A stretch of 64,000 nt of DNA, from assembly GCA_029204225.1 (NCBI GenBank), contig CM055102.1, positions 25,194,780-25,258,779 on the forward strand. Reading direction: 5' to 3'. Each line of letters starts with the position of its first letter. Within the stretch, counting starts at the first letter, position 1. This document shows positions 1 to 12,427 of this stretch, in pieces. Source of the DNA: Diphasiastrum complanatum. Its lineage: Eukaryota > Streptophyta > Lycopodiopsida > Lycopodiales > Lycopodiaceae. A program made the translations under genes and the position numbers. Under the pieces are notes generated by a model. The model saw only the letters and a list, made by a program, of their open reading frames with translations. It was not told the origin of the DNA and ran no database searches.

Positions 1-1000
1 AGAATTTGGAAAAGTCGTGCAGGAGATGTCGGACATGAGATTTAAATAGGAGACATAAAAAAGTGGACATCATCGGCAAACAACTGATGCGAGAGAGGGC
101 CTACTTGGGAGTGGACAAGAGCTACAAGGTGAAGGGAAGATGCACGGTGAAGGGCACAAGAAAGCAATGGCAAAAAGCAAGGGGAAAAGCGGATAGCCCT
201 GATGAATACCACACTAGAATTGAGGAATCCCCAAGGCTAGACAACTGCAAAGGATATAATGTCATCTGATACAATCAACGGCCTTGTCCAGGTCAAGGCA
301 TAGTATCAAAGAGGGAGTGGAGGAAGTGAAAAGGGAGTCATCTAGTGCCTACATATTAAGAATGGAGTCCGTGATGTTACATGTGAGGAATAGGGCAAAA
401 TATAGCTTTATCAGGCCAAATTTATGTACATAATGTCATTCCACATGTGTGAAGCATAGGCCTAGGTTAGCTTGTACATAATCTCAAGAGCCATGAAGGC
501 AAATAGACAAGTTTTCCAAGTTAGAATGCATTTTTTTAGATTCTAGCTTTTTTCAAGAGGTGCAATTTGATTGGATTTGTTTGAGACCTTAGGAGGTGTC
601 AAAGGACAAGTGGATGCATTGTCCCCATGTGTGAATAGTTCAGATCAGTCCAACTCTCAAGCTTTTTGTATATAGTCCAATTTGGAGCTCATTTGGAAAC
701 AACAGATCTTGAGGATTGTGCATCAAGCTTGTGTATCTCTTTCTTTGCATGCATTTTGATGAATCTAATGCTTCAATTAGTGTAAGTATTTTGCTCTAAG
801 GTTTAGCAGGCTATGTCTCACACATGTGAGGCCTATTTGATCTTTAAACATTTCGTTTAGATTGCTCTTGCTTATAGATCTACATTGTGTCAATTCTAGG
901 TGCTAGTTTTGATGGAGATGTTGATATTAATGCAACTAAAACGTCTCCCAATACTTCCAATTTTAAACCAGAAACCAAAAGTCCAACAACTAGAATAGAT
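1..1000. other. unrecognised AT-rich sequence, possibly old LTR remnant
   Basis: I recognise no gene here; the short frames match nothing I know. A purine run, AAAGAGGGAG at about 308-317 followed by TG, resembles the polypurine tract/LTR start of the copia elements further right (AAGAGGGAG then TG). The following few hundred bases could therefore be an old 3' LTR. No second copy is visible in the window, so this stays a weak suggestion. Confidence 0.2.
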
Positions 1001-1800
1001 TGAAAAATTTCGTTTCATGCCAAAATCGGAAAAAACCGAATCGAATTAACAAGACCATTCCAAACCGATTCATCCAAACAAAGGTAGAACACCTACTTGG
1101 AAGATCACCGATTTACCGAAAGCACACGGATTGTTGATGACACGATTCCACAGCAAACTGGTCTACACCAAGCCGCTCCCATGACCCGATTGGTTGCTTT
1201 GATGCCAATAAAAACTTCCCCCAAGACTTTCAATCCGAGTAGAGCTCCAAGAACACCAAGGGAAAGTGTAGTAGACGAATCCAACCCAACCGATTCTAGA
1301 TCTCTGTTGATCTAGCCCTTAAGTAATCCAGGAGATAGGCAATCACAATAGAATAAAAGTGCTTTGCACTTTGACAGCATAACGGCCGCAAGACTCTCAA
1401 TGATCCTCATGGAGACGGGTGAAGGTATATATAGAGCACAAAGCTTAACCCACCTGTCCATGCACCGAATCTACATGTAAGCACTAAATCAGATCATGCC
1501 AAGCTCCCATGCATGTCCACTGCATGTAGGTACCCCTAACCCATAGTAGCTAAGACCCATGCAATAGCATAGTGCATGTACATTCCATTCCATACTAGAA
1601 TGCAACACACATGCTAATACCGCATGCATGTGGTCACTTGACCCCATGGTCCTACTCAAATACTATCCAGGTTAAATCCGGTTATGTCCAAGGCACCCCC
1701 TAATGGTCCAAATTCCCATTAGGGCCATGACATCAACCAATCACTCTTGTGGATTGAATGAATCCCATTTATGATCCTAATTGTACTTTTCTTTCACATT
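1001..1800. other. no recognisable feature
   Basis: There is a small open frame at 1097-1315 without family resemblance. The remainder is rich in CATGCA/CATGTA words and has stops in all frames. I see no gene, RNA or element boundary. Confidence 0.3.
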
Positions 1801-2020
1801 ATGACCTTTCACGAAGCCGAATTGCTCAATAGACAACATGAAACTTAAGAGGGGGGGAGAGACGCAAGGCCATGGCTTTAGCCAGAACTTCATAGGAGGT
1901 ATTAAGCATGGTAAGAGGGCAAAAGCCGGCTAGTGTTAGTGGAAGGGACTTTTTGGGGGTAAGTTTGACCAGCCCTTCAGAAACATAGAGTGGGAGGGAG
2001 AGAATTGGAAGAAGAAGCAT
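1801..2020 (-). pseudogene. LINE-type reverse transcriptase fragment
   Basis: Read on the minus strand, 2020-1826 gives a frame containing GLVKLTPKKSLPLTLAGF and then LNTSYEVLAKAMALRL. This fits the non-LTR reverse transcriptase stretch 'L-I-P-K ... RPI-LLN..YK+.AK.+..RL' that opens the palm domain. Just downstream, in another frame, IEQFGFVKGH (about 1835-1803) matches the next conserved block (Q.GF+.GR). So one frameshift lies near 1830. Only about 70 codons survive; no endonuclease, poly(A) tail or target duplication is seen. A dead 5'-truncated or internally broken LINE is the simplest reading. Confidence 0.7.
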
Positions 2021-2368
2021 GGAGGGCTAACTGAAGAATGTTGGGTCCTAGTTGCAGCCAAAACTTAATATTGTTTTCCACACGCTTTTGTGTGCGTGCG
2101 CATAAAAGTGCACATAAAACTCTTGGTCACTTGACGAGAAAACATTTCCTCTTTGAGCTCCTTATAGAAGAAAAATTTGCTCCTATATCCAAAGCATTAT
2201 GAGGGACAAGAACTAAGCTAAACTATTTGAAAAGCATCAAAGATTCTTTCTAAAAAACTAAAGAAAAATATATACATGTATTAGCAAAGCAAATCTCAGA
2301 TGCAATGGAAAGAATAAAGCCTAATAGAGATACAACCAAACATCTATAAGCATTCATCCTCACAATCT
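2021..2368. other. no recognisable feature
   Basis: AT-rich sequence between the LINE scrap and the microsatellite. I see no frame, repeat or motif of note. Confidence 0.3.
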
Positions 2369-2575
<207 letters not shown>

Positions 2576-5500
2576 ATTCACAAAATGGAGGATTTTCCCC
2601 TTATGTTTAGTTGGGTCCAAAAAAGCTCGAGTGGCACAAGACTACTGGTCGATTACTAACCTTGAGAGTCTAAGTTAAATTGCTTTTATCTCCGTGGATC
2701 TAATTGTTGATGCTACTTCTTGTGAGATGTGATCATGGGTAGGAAAAGCATGTGGTATTGCGGATAGAAAATTGTAAAAAATCTGTTTCAAATTTAGTGT
2801 GTGATTGAATAGTTGTGGCTGTTCGTCAAAGTTAGATGGGACTAGATTTGGTTCTTGTCATCCATTCCTCCCTTTTAATGTGGTGAAGGTGAAATGAGAG
2901 CATTTTAGAATATCTTAAGGAAGATGAGCATTTACACACACACACAGACACACACACACACATTCTATTCATTTATTTATTTATACTATAGCGCTGCTTC
3001 TAGATTACAATTGAGAAGGGTGGTGCAAAGATTTGATAGAAGAGATCGAGTTGGAGCTAATCTAAAAGAATGGAAAAATAATGAACAAATATAAGAAATG
3101 AAAATAAGACAAAATAACAAATAAGAACATTGTAAAACAAGAAATTATCAAAAAAGGAGCCTTTTTTTTTTTTATTGTATCTTTTCTTTTTCCCTTTTTT
3201 TCATTTTTTACTTTATTTGAGATTATATGATACATTGGAAGTTTATGTATAGAAAAAGTGCCAGGTGACCTAATCCTTGGCCTACTCAACTATCTTTGAA
3301 GTTTTTCCTAGTTAACCACTTGATTTTGACATATTTGATTGGAGATCAATTGGGCAAAATGCTGGTGTATTGTAGCCTATAGGTGAGCTATCTCACAAAT
3401 GGGGCTAAACATGGGGTGTATGCCTTGGAGCCATTGTGTAAGCTACCATCATTCCATTCATATTATAAAAATGGAGGAGCCAAGGGTAGACCAATAAAAT
3501 GTGCGATAGATAGGGAGCCAATCAAGGCCAAGTATATATACTTTATTGAGATCAAAGTAACACTCATCAAAACAACCATCCCATGTAGCATGACTTTTGA
3601 GATCAATAGAAGAATACGATAGTTTTTCGTTGCTTCTACTACTACCTTGTCTGAACTCTATTTATACTTTTTTGCAAAATCATCAAGACTTTGTTGGAAC
3701 TCCACGAGGGTTATCCAACTCTTTCTTGATTGAATTTTGGAGAAGTTTCAATGCTCCACAATGGATCCTTCTGCCCATGTTGAACATCACATAATAATAT
3801 CTTGGATGGACCGAGGCCCAATAAAAGATAGACCTCCTCCTGCCATTTGGATTGTGATTGGAGGTTGGCAATGGTGTCTCTAAAATAGTGGGACTACAAT
3901 TTCAAGGCTAGGAATGAGAGTTTGTAGGCCCGTCAGGTTGCAAGGTCTAGTATTGAGCTAGGAAATCATGGATAAGCTTAGTCACTAGAGGTAGACATTT
4001 CTTGAAATAATTTTGGTGCACCTCGACAAGATTTGAGTGAAGATGTACGCATGTAATTAGAAAGCGTCATAGGAATCATTTTTGGGGTGGAGGGTGGATG
4101 TGCCATGTCTTGGCTTAAGTTGAGTTGATCTATGCCCAATGTTCAATCGCAAGACATGTCATGGTAAAAAAGGTGGAACATCAACCTAACCAATATGGAG
4201 ATTGGAAAAAAAAAAAGGTAGATTGCAAAGTAGCTAAGCCACGTGTTTGGGTAAGATCATAGGGGAGCTCCTTAAACGTGCATGGGCGATGTATATCAAG
4301 GTTGGCTAAATTCTTCAAGTAGTGTGCTATACCAACATTATAATAGTGTGCCAAAACAGAGAGAAAAAAGATATGAGATTCGGCTCAACGTTGAGGAGAT
4401 ATCGATGGACATCTTGTAGTTGGAGGGGCGACATGGTTATGAGAGGTGCAAGATGCTTAATGGGCTTGGATAGGCGTGGATAGTTCTAGCTAGTCCAAGA
4501 GGGTCTCTTATTCTTGTATATGTGTTGATATAGAGGGAGTTGAAATTGTAGGGGTGGATGTAGATGCAAATGCAATTTAAATGAAATTCAAAAAGTGATA
4601 TGTGTGGATAATTCTGATGTGTATGCACGATCACGACAAAAAAACAAAAAACCAAAAAAAGAGCAAATAAAACACAAATGACTGAGCATCCGAAGATTTA
4701 AAAAGTATGCAAAATGTTGATCTTAAATTATTTATGAATAACAACCAAAGTAAAAATACATTCTTTCAATTTCATTCAGAATTTGATATGCTCTTTTGAC
4801 ACGACCATTAAAAAAAAGTTAAAACTATAATGGAATATGTTATCCACAAGAATGCCAAGTTGATGTGAAAGCAATAAACAATGGTGTTCCAATTCTAGAG
4901 TGATGTTAGTGTTGGAGGCCATGTTTATTTTATTGTATTCCACAATAGCCTCATCCTTTGTCACTATCATCTACCTTAGATTCATCATTGATGTGCGCTT
5001 CCATATACTTGGCGTGGAGATCTACAGTTTTCAGTTCATTCTGTTTAAGCGTACCTTTATAGTTCTCTTGCAATGTCATCACATTTTTTTTTAAGTATGG
5101 TGTATTGGTGTTATAGTGCTCAGCTTGCTTAGACTGTCGTATAGTGTCAATGGGAGCGATTGTATCCATCTTAGCATCGTTGATAATAAAGAAATGTTTG
5201 AGCAACTTGTACAAGTTGCCTGAAGCTAACAACTTGAATTTGCAATCATTGAACAATTGCCTCATTACTTGCTAATTCTTTGCCTAAACATTCTTTAATT
5301 GACTTCCCATCTTACTTGTGTTTTGCAATAAGCTCATCAAGCCTACTCTGAAGAGCTACATTCTTCTTGCAAAGAACACGTTTATTTATCTATGAGTATA
5401 CAACTATTTTCCCACTTTTGGAATTAAGTTTGGACTATGCAGGTTGTATAGACATTTGATCTAGTTCTTATAGCTTTCTAAATCATTGGCACACATCACA

Positions 5501-6651
5501 TGATTTTATGGATTAGTAGACATTCTTGTGAAGGGTTGGCCATCAAAATCTTCCTTGGAGAATCTATAAAAAGTGCCCACCTCCTATTGTTCATGAGTTA
5601 ACTTTACTCTGAATTCAATTTTATGGAGTAGGACACTTCTATATAAGATTCAATTGGGACCTTTCTTGTAGAGCTAGCTAGTTATTAGAGAATAAGGAGC
5701 ATGTTTTAGAGTCAGCTACTCTACCTTATTCATTTTTAGAGGTCCTCACATCATAAGACATTCCGAAATATTTGCTAACCTGTCATGTGCCAAATCTCAA
5801 GCAAATAGCAATAACAATGAAGTAAAGCTAAGAGCAAGAAAAGTACAAAGCATTCAGGATAGCATATCCATAGAAAGCTAGAAACAATGAGATCTCAATG
5901 GAATCACATTAGTAATGAAAAGAAGAGTACAAGCAATGTAAATGAGCATGGATTCATGTAGATAGGGCACATGAGACCTAGCAATGGAGATTCTCATGGC
6001 TCACATTCACAAGGAAGCTAGAAGCTCTCACTTGCAAATGAGCCAAAAGATCCACAAAATGATGTCTCTTGCCTAGTTATAGACAATGCTCTTACTTAAC
6101 TTAACTATCTCGAGGGATAGTTAGCGCTTGTTAAGTATTATTCAAACTACATTGGGCCCTTATTGGCCTATTATCCTTATTACTTACTTTGAAGGGCCTA
6201 AAGAGGGAACCGCCTTGTTCTTAAGGCTAATAGCTCCTTTTGGGCCTAAAAGCTTACAATGGATATTATATTGCCTTGAAAAGCACTGATGTACTAAAAG
6301 TACATGACATAACCTCTTCGATATAACATTTACTAAAAATAAAATTGTGTCTGAAAGTTTGGTAGGTATTTCTTTGCTAGGCGGTGCATTTTGGATCCTT
6401 GATAGATGATCTAAATAGTGCTACTTCCTTTTACATACCACAATCCAAAATTCAACTTTCTATTTTAGCAACAACCATCTCTTCTATTCGTACAAGGCCA
6501 ATTAACAAAATACAACAAAGCTTGATAGTCAAAAAAGAATGCAAAAGGGTTAGCCAATAAATAATGTTGATATTTTTTAATGTTATAAACCATGGCAAGA
6601 GCTTCTCATTTAGAAGTGATATAATTAACCTCTTATTCATTTTGAACTACA
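2576..6651. other. long stretch without recognisable gene
   Basis: Small frames occur (for example 3383-3622 plus, 4951-5265 minus), but none shows a domain, and most are AT-rich or Lys/Phe-rich low complexity. The 104-codon minus frame at 4951-5265 is Lys- and Asn-rich and hydrophilic, and could be an old transposon relic; I cannot place it. Around 6050-6290 the word GGGCC recurs, as in some LTR sequences, but I found no partner copy in the window. Confidence 0.3.
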
Positions 6652-7012
6652 TTTAAAGTTAGTACCAATCAGACACCTTTCCAACTGATTTATGGACAAG
6701 ATGTAGTGGTGCCTAAAAAGTTTTTAATACCATCCTTATGGATCACCACAACAGAACATTTATATAAAGAAAAGTCGCTCCAATTCCGACATAAAACATT
6801 AAACAAGTCAAGTGTGAAACCCGTTGATTAACAATCCATGTGTTAGCTACAAAAAAACTCACATCAAAATAGTTGGCATGATTGATTCCTTCACAAGAAA
6901 GACTTTGAATATGGTGACCTGATTCTCATGTACAAGACGAAGTTGATCGAGGGAAATCTCAAGTTCATGAGAGAAGGCTCTTTTCGAATTAAATACACTT
7001 TATCTCAAGAGT
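6652..7012 (+). pseudogene. Ty3/gypsy integrase C-terminal fragment
   Basis: The plus-strand frame near 6660-6720 reads TNQTPFQLIYGQDVVVP. This corresponds to the conserved 'TPFxLVYGxExVxP' block at the end of the gypsy integrase core. About 180 bp later, FEYGDLILMYKTK followed by a Lys/Phe-rich stretch (about 6905-6990) matches the 'F..GDLVL....' block of the integrase C-terminal domain. Stops lie between the two blocks and no catalytic Asp or Glu region is readable upstream. This is a dead fragment; its LTRs were not found. Confidence 0.65.
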
Positions 7013-7914
7013 GATTTGAAAAAGTTAAATGGAACACAATTTGTAACTCCAATCAATGACAACCAATTATGCAAGTATTCGCTGTCACAAGCTTCCTAAA
7101 CCAGCGGAATCACCACTTTTATATTCACTTTCCCTTTTCCCATTCTTGTTTTCCTTAGTTATTTTTAATATTTATATAGTGAATAATTGCTCACAAATCT
7201 TTGTTGAAAAACCCTTGATAATTTTTTAAAAGGACCTTTGACATAAATTTTTTTATTAATTTATACTTAAACCTTCACATGTGAACCCTTGTCAAAAACC
7301 TTCAGCACAAAAGAAAAATCATTTTCATCATCGAGTGGGACAACCATAATCTTCTTGAAGATTAACTATACATCTCAACCATTATTGTTGACGCTATGAC
7401 AACTATAGAACAACAATTGGCTCGACTATATATGTTCATGATGAACAATTCAACAATGCTCTAGAAGGATTTACAACATAATGACCCACCCATTGCTGCA
7501 AAAACCACAATGATGTACTATTACACTAGCCTTCTCGACAAAATCAAAGTTGGTATGAAAGAATTCACATTCCATGACACCTACACAACTTTTTATGCAT
7601 GCCATCAATATTGAAACTCAAATAAGGAAAACAGAACTAAACAAAGTCTGTTCAATTTCAGTACCATTAGATGAAAGACCAAAGGAAACATTACCGATGT
7701 CAAAAGATCATGCAAATGAGGAAGACATGACATCACAATAGAGTGATGAAGACAAGTAAATGAGACCAAGTGCTACGAAATTAACAGTTGACCAAGAACT
7801 TTATCATTTTAGTGACTAGAGTCCATTGCCTAAAAAGCTTGATCATGTTGTAACTTACGGGTTGATGGATTGAATGATCATAAATTATAGAGAATGTTGT
7901 TTTACTTTTCCTAT
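7013..7914. other. unrecognised sequence between two retroelement scraps
   Basis: AT-rich. A plus-strand stretch around 7390-7560 has codon-like periodicity (Thr/Ile/Glu/Gln/Gln/Leu...) and might be gypsy gag debris, but the similarity is too weak to call. I see nothing else. Confidence 0.25.
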
Positions 7915-9324
7915 TGTAGGCAAAATTGTCCAGCAAATTCTGGGCATAAGTGCAAGGCCAGATTAGTAGCAAAAGGTTTCTCTCAGAAATCGTGTATAGA
8001 TTACTTTGAGACTTTCTCACCAATTGTGAAAATGACCACCATTCAAGTTCTGCTTTGTTTGGCAGTCTTGTTCAACCTTGAAATACATCAAATTGATGTT
8101 AAAACAACATTTCTACATGGAGTACTAGATGTGGAAATTTTTATGGAGCAGTCACAGGGCTTTGCCAATAAGAATTATCCCAATCATGTGTGTAAGCTCA
8201 ATAAGAGCATCTATGGATTGAAACAGGCTACAAGAGTGTGGTATAAGAGGATTGATTAAGTCAATAGGTATGATACCATTGAATGCCGATTGTAATTGCA
8301 AGAAGGCCCACAACTTCTTATACATGACACTCTTCGTAGATGACTCATTGTTGATTGGGAATTGTGGTAAGCTCATCCAAAAGGTGAAAAGCTTATTGGA
8401 TCATGAGTTTGGAACTAGGTGAGGCAAAGGTTTGTGTTGGCCTGTAGATTGCAAGGAATAGAGACGAAGGAACAATTCTTTTATATCAAAGCAAGTATGC
8501 TTTGAAGATTCTGAGGGACTATGAGATGGAGAATTGCAAGGGCAAAAGTACTCCAACGGAAACACGAGCAAACTTAACATTGGAAGACAGTCCCAAAATA
8601 GAAAAAGAGAAGAAAGAAATAGAATGAATTCCATATAGAAACCTGATTGGGAGCTTAATGTACTTGGCAATGTGCACAAGGCCTAACATAATTACGGCAA
8701 TATACACTCTCGGTCAATTTGGAAATAATCCAGGACCAAAGCTTTTATAGAATGGCAAAGTGGATAGCGCAATATGTCAAGATGACACCACATTATGGCC
8801 TAATGTATAGGCAAAATGCAAATTGTACACTATTACCATACAACGATGTGAGCTAGGCAAATTCTAGAATTGACAACAAGTCAATTTCAGGTGGTTGTTT
8901 CATAATGTGTGGAGCAGCAGTGAAATGGGTTTGCAAAAAAAAATCCCTGGTTGCTCAATCATCCTGTGAAGTGGAGCACATCACAGCATCGAAGAATGCC
9001 AATGAGATTGTCTGGCTTAGATTCTTACTCCAAGAGCTTGGGGTGCTGCAGCAAAAGATCCCACAGTGATAAACATGGATAGCAAGACTGCAATTTGCCT
9101 TATAGAGTATCCATTTTTCTACAGACCAAGCATATACTTTTGAAGTATCATCATGTCAGAGATCTGATCCAGAAGGGGATGCTCATTCCAAGGTACATCA
9201 AATCTGCAGACATGTCTGCAAACATTCTGACAAAGCCATTGTGCCAGCCATCGTTCATAAAGCATCGAATGGGCTTGGGAATCACTACAAATTGTATGAA
9301 TGGTTCCTCGGTTCAAGAGGGAGC
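7915..9324 (+). pseudogene. Copia element C: reverse transcriptase and RNase H remnant
   Basis: The 7894-8259 frame carries the copia RT N-terminal blocks: KARLVAKGFSQ, the 'DYFETFSPIVKMTTI' region, HQIDVKTTFLHG and IYGLKQA. After a stop at 8260 the RT continues in pieces in other frames. RNase H-side landmarks follow: SKYALKILRDYEMENCKG (about 8485-8540), IPYRNLIGSLMYLAMCTRPN (about 8628-8690), and at 9095-9280 the 'KHILLKYHHVRDLI' and 'ADMSANILTKPL' terminal blocks. Gag, protease and integrase are missing at the 5' side. A polypurine tract (AAGAGGGAGC) leads straight into the 3' LTR. Many stops and frameshifts make it non-functional. Confidence 0.85.
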
Positions 9325-9785
9325 TGTTGATGGGTGAACTTCACAACCCTTCAAACCTGCAAACACAAGTGGCAAAACAGTTTACAAGATAGTTAGTAGA
9401 TAAACTAGCTAGTTATTTTCTAACTGTGCTCACAAAAAAAGATTAGGTATAGAAAGTAGGAATACATAGGAGATACGTAGAGCAGAATAGAAAGAAGCAA
9501 GCAGAAAGCAGAGGGAGTTGTAGGAAACACAAAGAGCTTGTTCTTAGGAGACAACAAGAAAATAAGCAGTAGGCATATGTGGCATAGGCTTTCATTTTGC
9601 AACATTGTATTGTTTTTCACATTCCTTTAATTCAAAGTCTGATGGAAACTTAATGAATCTCTGTGTGTTGACAAGTGCAAGTGTAGGAGTCATTTGTAGA
9701 TTGCTGTAATCCCCTGCTTTAAAAGTACTGCTTTGTTTTTTTTGGTTTCCCTCTTGTGTTTTGGGTAGGTTGTTCCTTTTATGCA
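9325..9785 (+). repeat. Copia C 3' LTR
   Basis: It starts TGTTGATGGG right after the polypurine tract and ends ...TTTTATGCA. The right border is set by the neighbour: the minus-strand protease frame of copia D continues cleanly up to its VNFH codons at 9786 and becomes nonsense inside this LTR. The LTR is thus inserted in copia D. Length is 461 bp. The matching 5' LTR is absent, so the target duplication cannot be checked. Confidence 0.65.
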
Positions 9786-10942
9786 GGTGAAAATTTACAT
9801 CAAGGCCATTATCAAGCAATTGGCCAACACTAATAAGATTCTTGGTAAGCTTAGGTACATAAAGAACTTTAGAGAGAGAAAGAACTTTAGAGGATGCAAG
9901 ATTCAAGGGAATGTTCCCTATGCCTTCAATAGGACATTCAAAATCATTTGTAGTGTATATTGATTTCTTGACTCCATCATAAGGTGCAATAGAAGAGAAA
10001 GAGTCCTTGGAGCTACACATATGTGAAGAGGCTCCACTATCAATATACCATAGGCCGTCCTTCTTGAAAGGAGTAGATGACAAACTAGAGACCATAAGAG
10101 ATCCCTCTCCATCACTTGCAATAGTGTCTTCCTTCTCATTGGTAATGTTGGCTTGTTTGAGTTGATTCTTCTTCTTGAAGCAATTGGTGGCATAATGACC
10201 TTTCTTGCCACAATAAAAGCACTTGATCTTCTTCTTCTTGAGCTTGGATGATGAAGCATTAGAGGAATCATCTTCTTCCTCATCTTTGTCTTTGGATTTG
10301 ACTTTGTCCTTGCTTGAGGATTGTTGATGTTGGTTCTTGCTCCTCCCTTTGTGCTTATCCTTGGCAAAGAGAGCTTTGCCATCATTATGAGTGAGAGAAA
10401 GCTTGTCCATCCTCAAGAGCTTGTACTCTTGTCTTGATTCTTCCAAAATTAGCACACTTTGGAGAGCCTCCAAACTTGGTAGCTCCTCCTTAATGGCATA
10501 GGATTGGACAAGGTTATCAAATTCACTTTTCAAGCCATTGAGAATGACTTGAACAAGCTCATTTTGATTGATGGAATCACCAATACAAGCAAGTTCTCTA
10601 TGAATATCTTTTACTCTCAAAACATAACTAGATGCACTCTCATCACTCTTTTGGCTACTTTGAGAGGAGTGAGAAGCCTAGAGGTATTCTTAGTCTCATA
10701 GATAGTCTTGAGACAATCTTAAGCTTCTTTGGCTCTTGTACAAGTACCAATATCTCATTAGAGACATTCATCTTAATGTAGTGGAGAGCCATCCTAGCTC
10801 TCTTTTTGTATATTTGAACCTCTTGAAGAACTTGTGGTTCTTCTTCAAGGCCAAGAACTATGTTCATCACGTCTTGAAGGAATAGTTTGAAGTGGACAAT
10901 CTTTCACTTGGTTCCAACAAGGATGAACCCATTGAAGACATT
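9786..10942 (-). pseudogene. Copia element D: gag and protease remnant
   Basis: The frame starts at 10942 with MSSMGSSLLEP and SERLSTSNYS, similar to the gag start of copia I at 47736 in this window. It shifts frame near 10870 (DVMNIVLGLEEEP) and again near 10620. The last frame holds a gag C-terminus, a zinc knuckle CFYCGKKGHYATNC at about 10228-10187, and the protease block WYIDSGASSHM at about 10050-10018. It also holds LYVPKLTKNLISVGQLLDNG (about 9870-9811). It is cut at 9785 by copia C. A short deletion near 10871 removes the codons between the two gag segments. The N-terminal frameshifts make it dead. Confidence 0.88.
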
Positions 10943-11680
10943 TGAAGTGAAGAAAACTCAAATGATGAACAATAAATGTTGCTACACACTCTCTATAAAT
11001 TCCAATAATAGAGTACTATCTCCTCCTATGAAAATTCTTGCAACTATTTGTGAATTGATTCTCACTAGCTACTCAAATCTCTCTAAAACAAGATCTATTT
11101 CACATCAAATGATGGAGTATAGGCAAAGTTAGGATCAAACACTCTTAGCACGTGTGAAGTACACTATGAAACCAAATTTGACTCAAATACAATGATATTG
11201 CATGAAACAAAATGGCTAAGATCTCAAAACAGTGCCTAGATCACAAATAGATGAGATTAGTAAGCATACAACTATGATTTTGGATCAACCAAGCAATTTC
11301 TTGACCAAACCAAATGTGTCCACCCAGGTCTAGGTGCCCTACCTAACCCTCTTCAAAAGCTTATTCTGATTGGCTCAACCAAATGGAATGAAACTGATTG
11401 CATCATAAACTAGACAAAAATAGCTTCAAAACAAGCTATCAAGCAAGATAAATGGATCAAGCATGAGAGAGAACTTCCAAACTGAAATTGGATTTTCCTC
11501 ACACGTGTCTGAGCACTTGATTCCGTACAGTACCAGGTCAGACCCAATCAACGTCCTTTTGATCTCTTTTGATCCAAGATTAAACAAGATGGCTAGGAAA
11601 ATGGGCCTTGACAATTTCTAGCTCAAGATTGATGAAAAGTTTTCACTTAGATGGATCAAAATGCATGGTAACCTTAGGTA
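10943..11680 (-). other. Copia D untranslated leader
   Basis: This is the stretch between the primer binding site and the gag start on the minus strand, about 740 bp. It has no long frame. It holds two CACGTG-type palindromes (about 11136 and 11496) like those in the LTRs. Confidence 0.55.
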
Positions 11681-11693
11681 GGCTCTGATACCA
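11681..11693 (-). other. Copia D primer binding site
   Basis: The plus strand reads GGCTCTGATACCA; its complement TGGTATCAGAGCC is the site complementary to the 3' end of initiator Met-tRNA used by plant copia elements. It directly abuts the LTR at 11694, which fixes the element's orientation as minus and identifies the LTR as the 5' one. Confidence 0.92.
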
Positions 11694-12427
11694 TGTTGAA
11701 TTTCACATGTGTGGATTGTCCACATGTACTTGTGATCTCCTAAGGTGTGTAGATGCACCAAGATCAAGACTAGATTGAGATTCAAGATCAATCTTGGATT
11801 CTATGGCAAAAACACACTACTACATGCATTCAATCACTTCCAACTCTCAATCACACGTGTGGGAAGTATTCAAAAAATATTCTAAGTAAAAACAAGCTGC
11901 TCTCCTCGAGTAGAGAGAGAAAAAACATCATGAGCTCTCGAGTAGAGAGAGAAAGCTAGAAATCCAATAACACTCAAAATCCATATAATCACCAAATCAA
12001 TTAGCTTCAAAATGAGGAGTACAATGATACTAGTAGATCCACGAGCTACCATTATGCTTAACTATGATTGGACCATACTTTGTCACCTCTTGATCCTATT
12101 GGACCATTGATCCATGCACCTCTTAATTCTATTGGACTATATTCAAGCACACCTCAATTTCCTATTGGACCTCACATGGTTCCACCTCTAAATCCTATTG
12201 GACCTCTTGGAATTCATCAAACAAAAGCTTTACACTTGTCTACACTCTAATTGGCACAAGTTTAGCCTCTTACTCTATTTTGGCTCAATGGTGGCATTAC
12301 AAGTGGAAATGCATAATTTGCCATCTATGCCAAATTTGTTCCTATCAACATCCTACACCTAGATGTTTGATGTAAAAAACATAAGACCCCTATATCTAAC
12401 ATAGATAATCTTTTTCAATTCTTCACA
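11694..12427 (-). repeat. Copia D 5' LTR
   Basis: A 734-bp LTR, TGTTGAATTTC...CTTCACA on the plus strand. A second, highly similar copy lies at 17978-18714. Both contain a Pro-rich-looking stretch of repeated 'CCTATTGGACC' words and a G-box palindrome CACACGTGTG (11853-11862 here). The right flank is TTTCA; the element's 3' LTR was not found, so no duplication can be confirmed. Confidence 0.92.

Noticed and set aside
9918-10385. 155-codon minus-strand frame
   Set aside because: It is an alternate-frame shadow of the copia D gag zinc-knuckle region.
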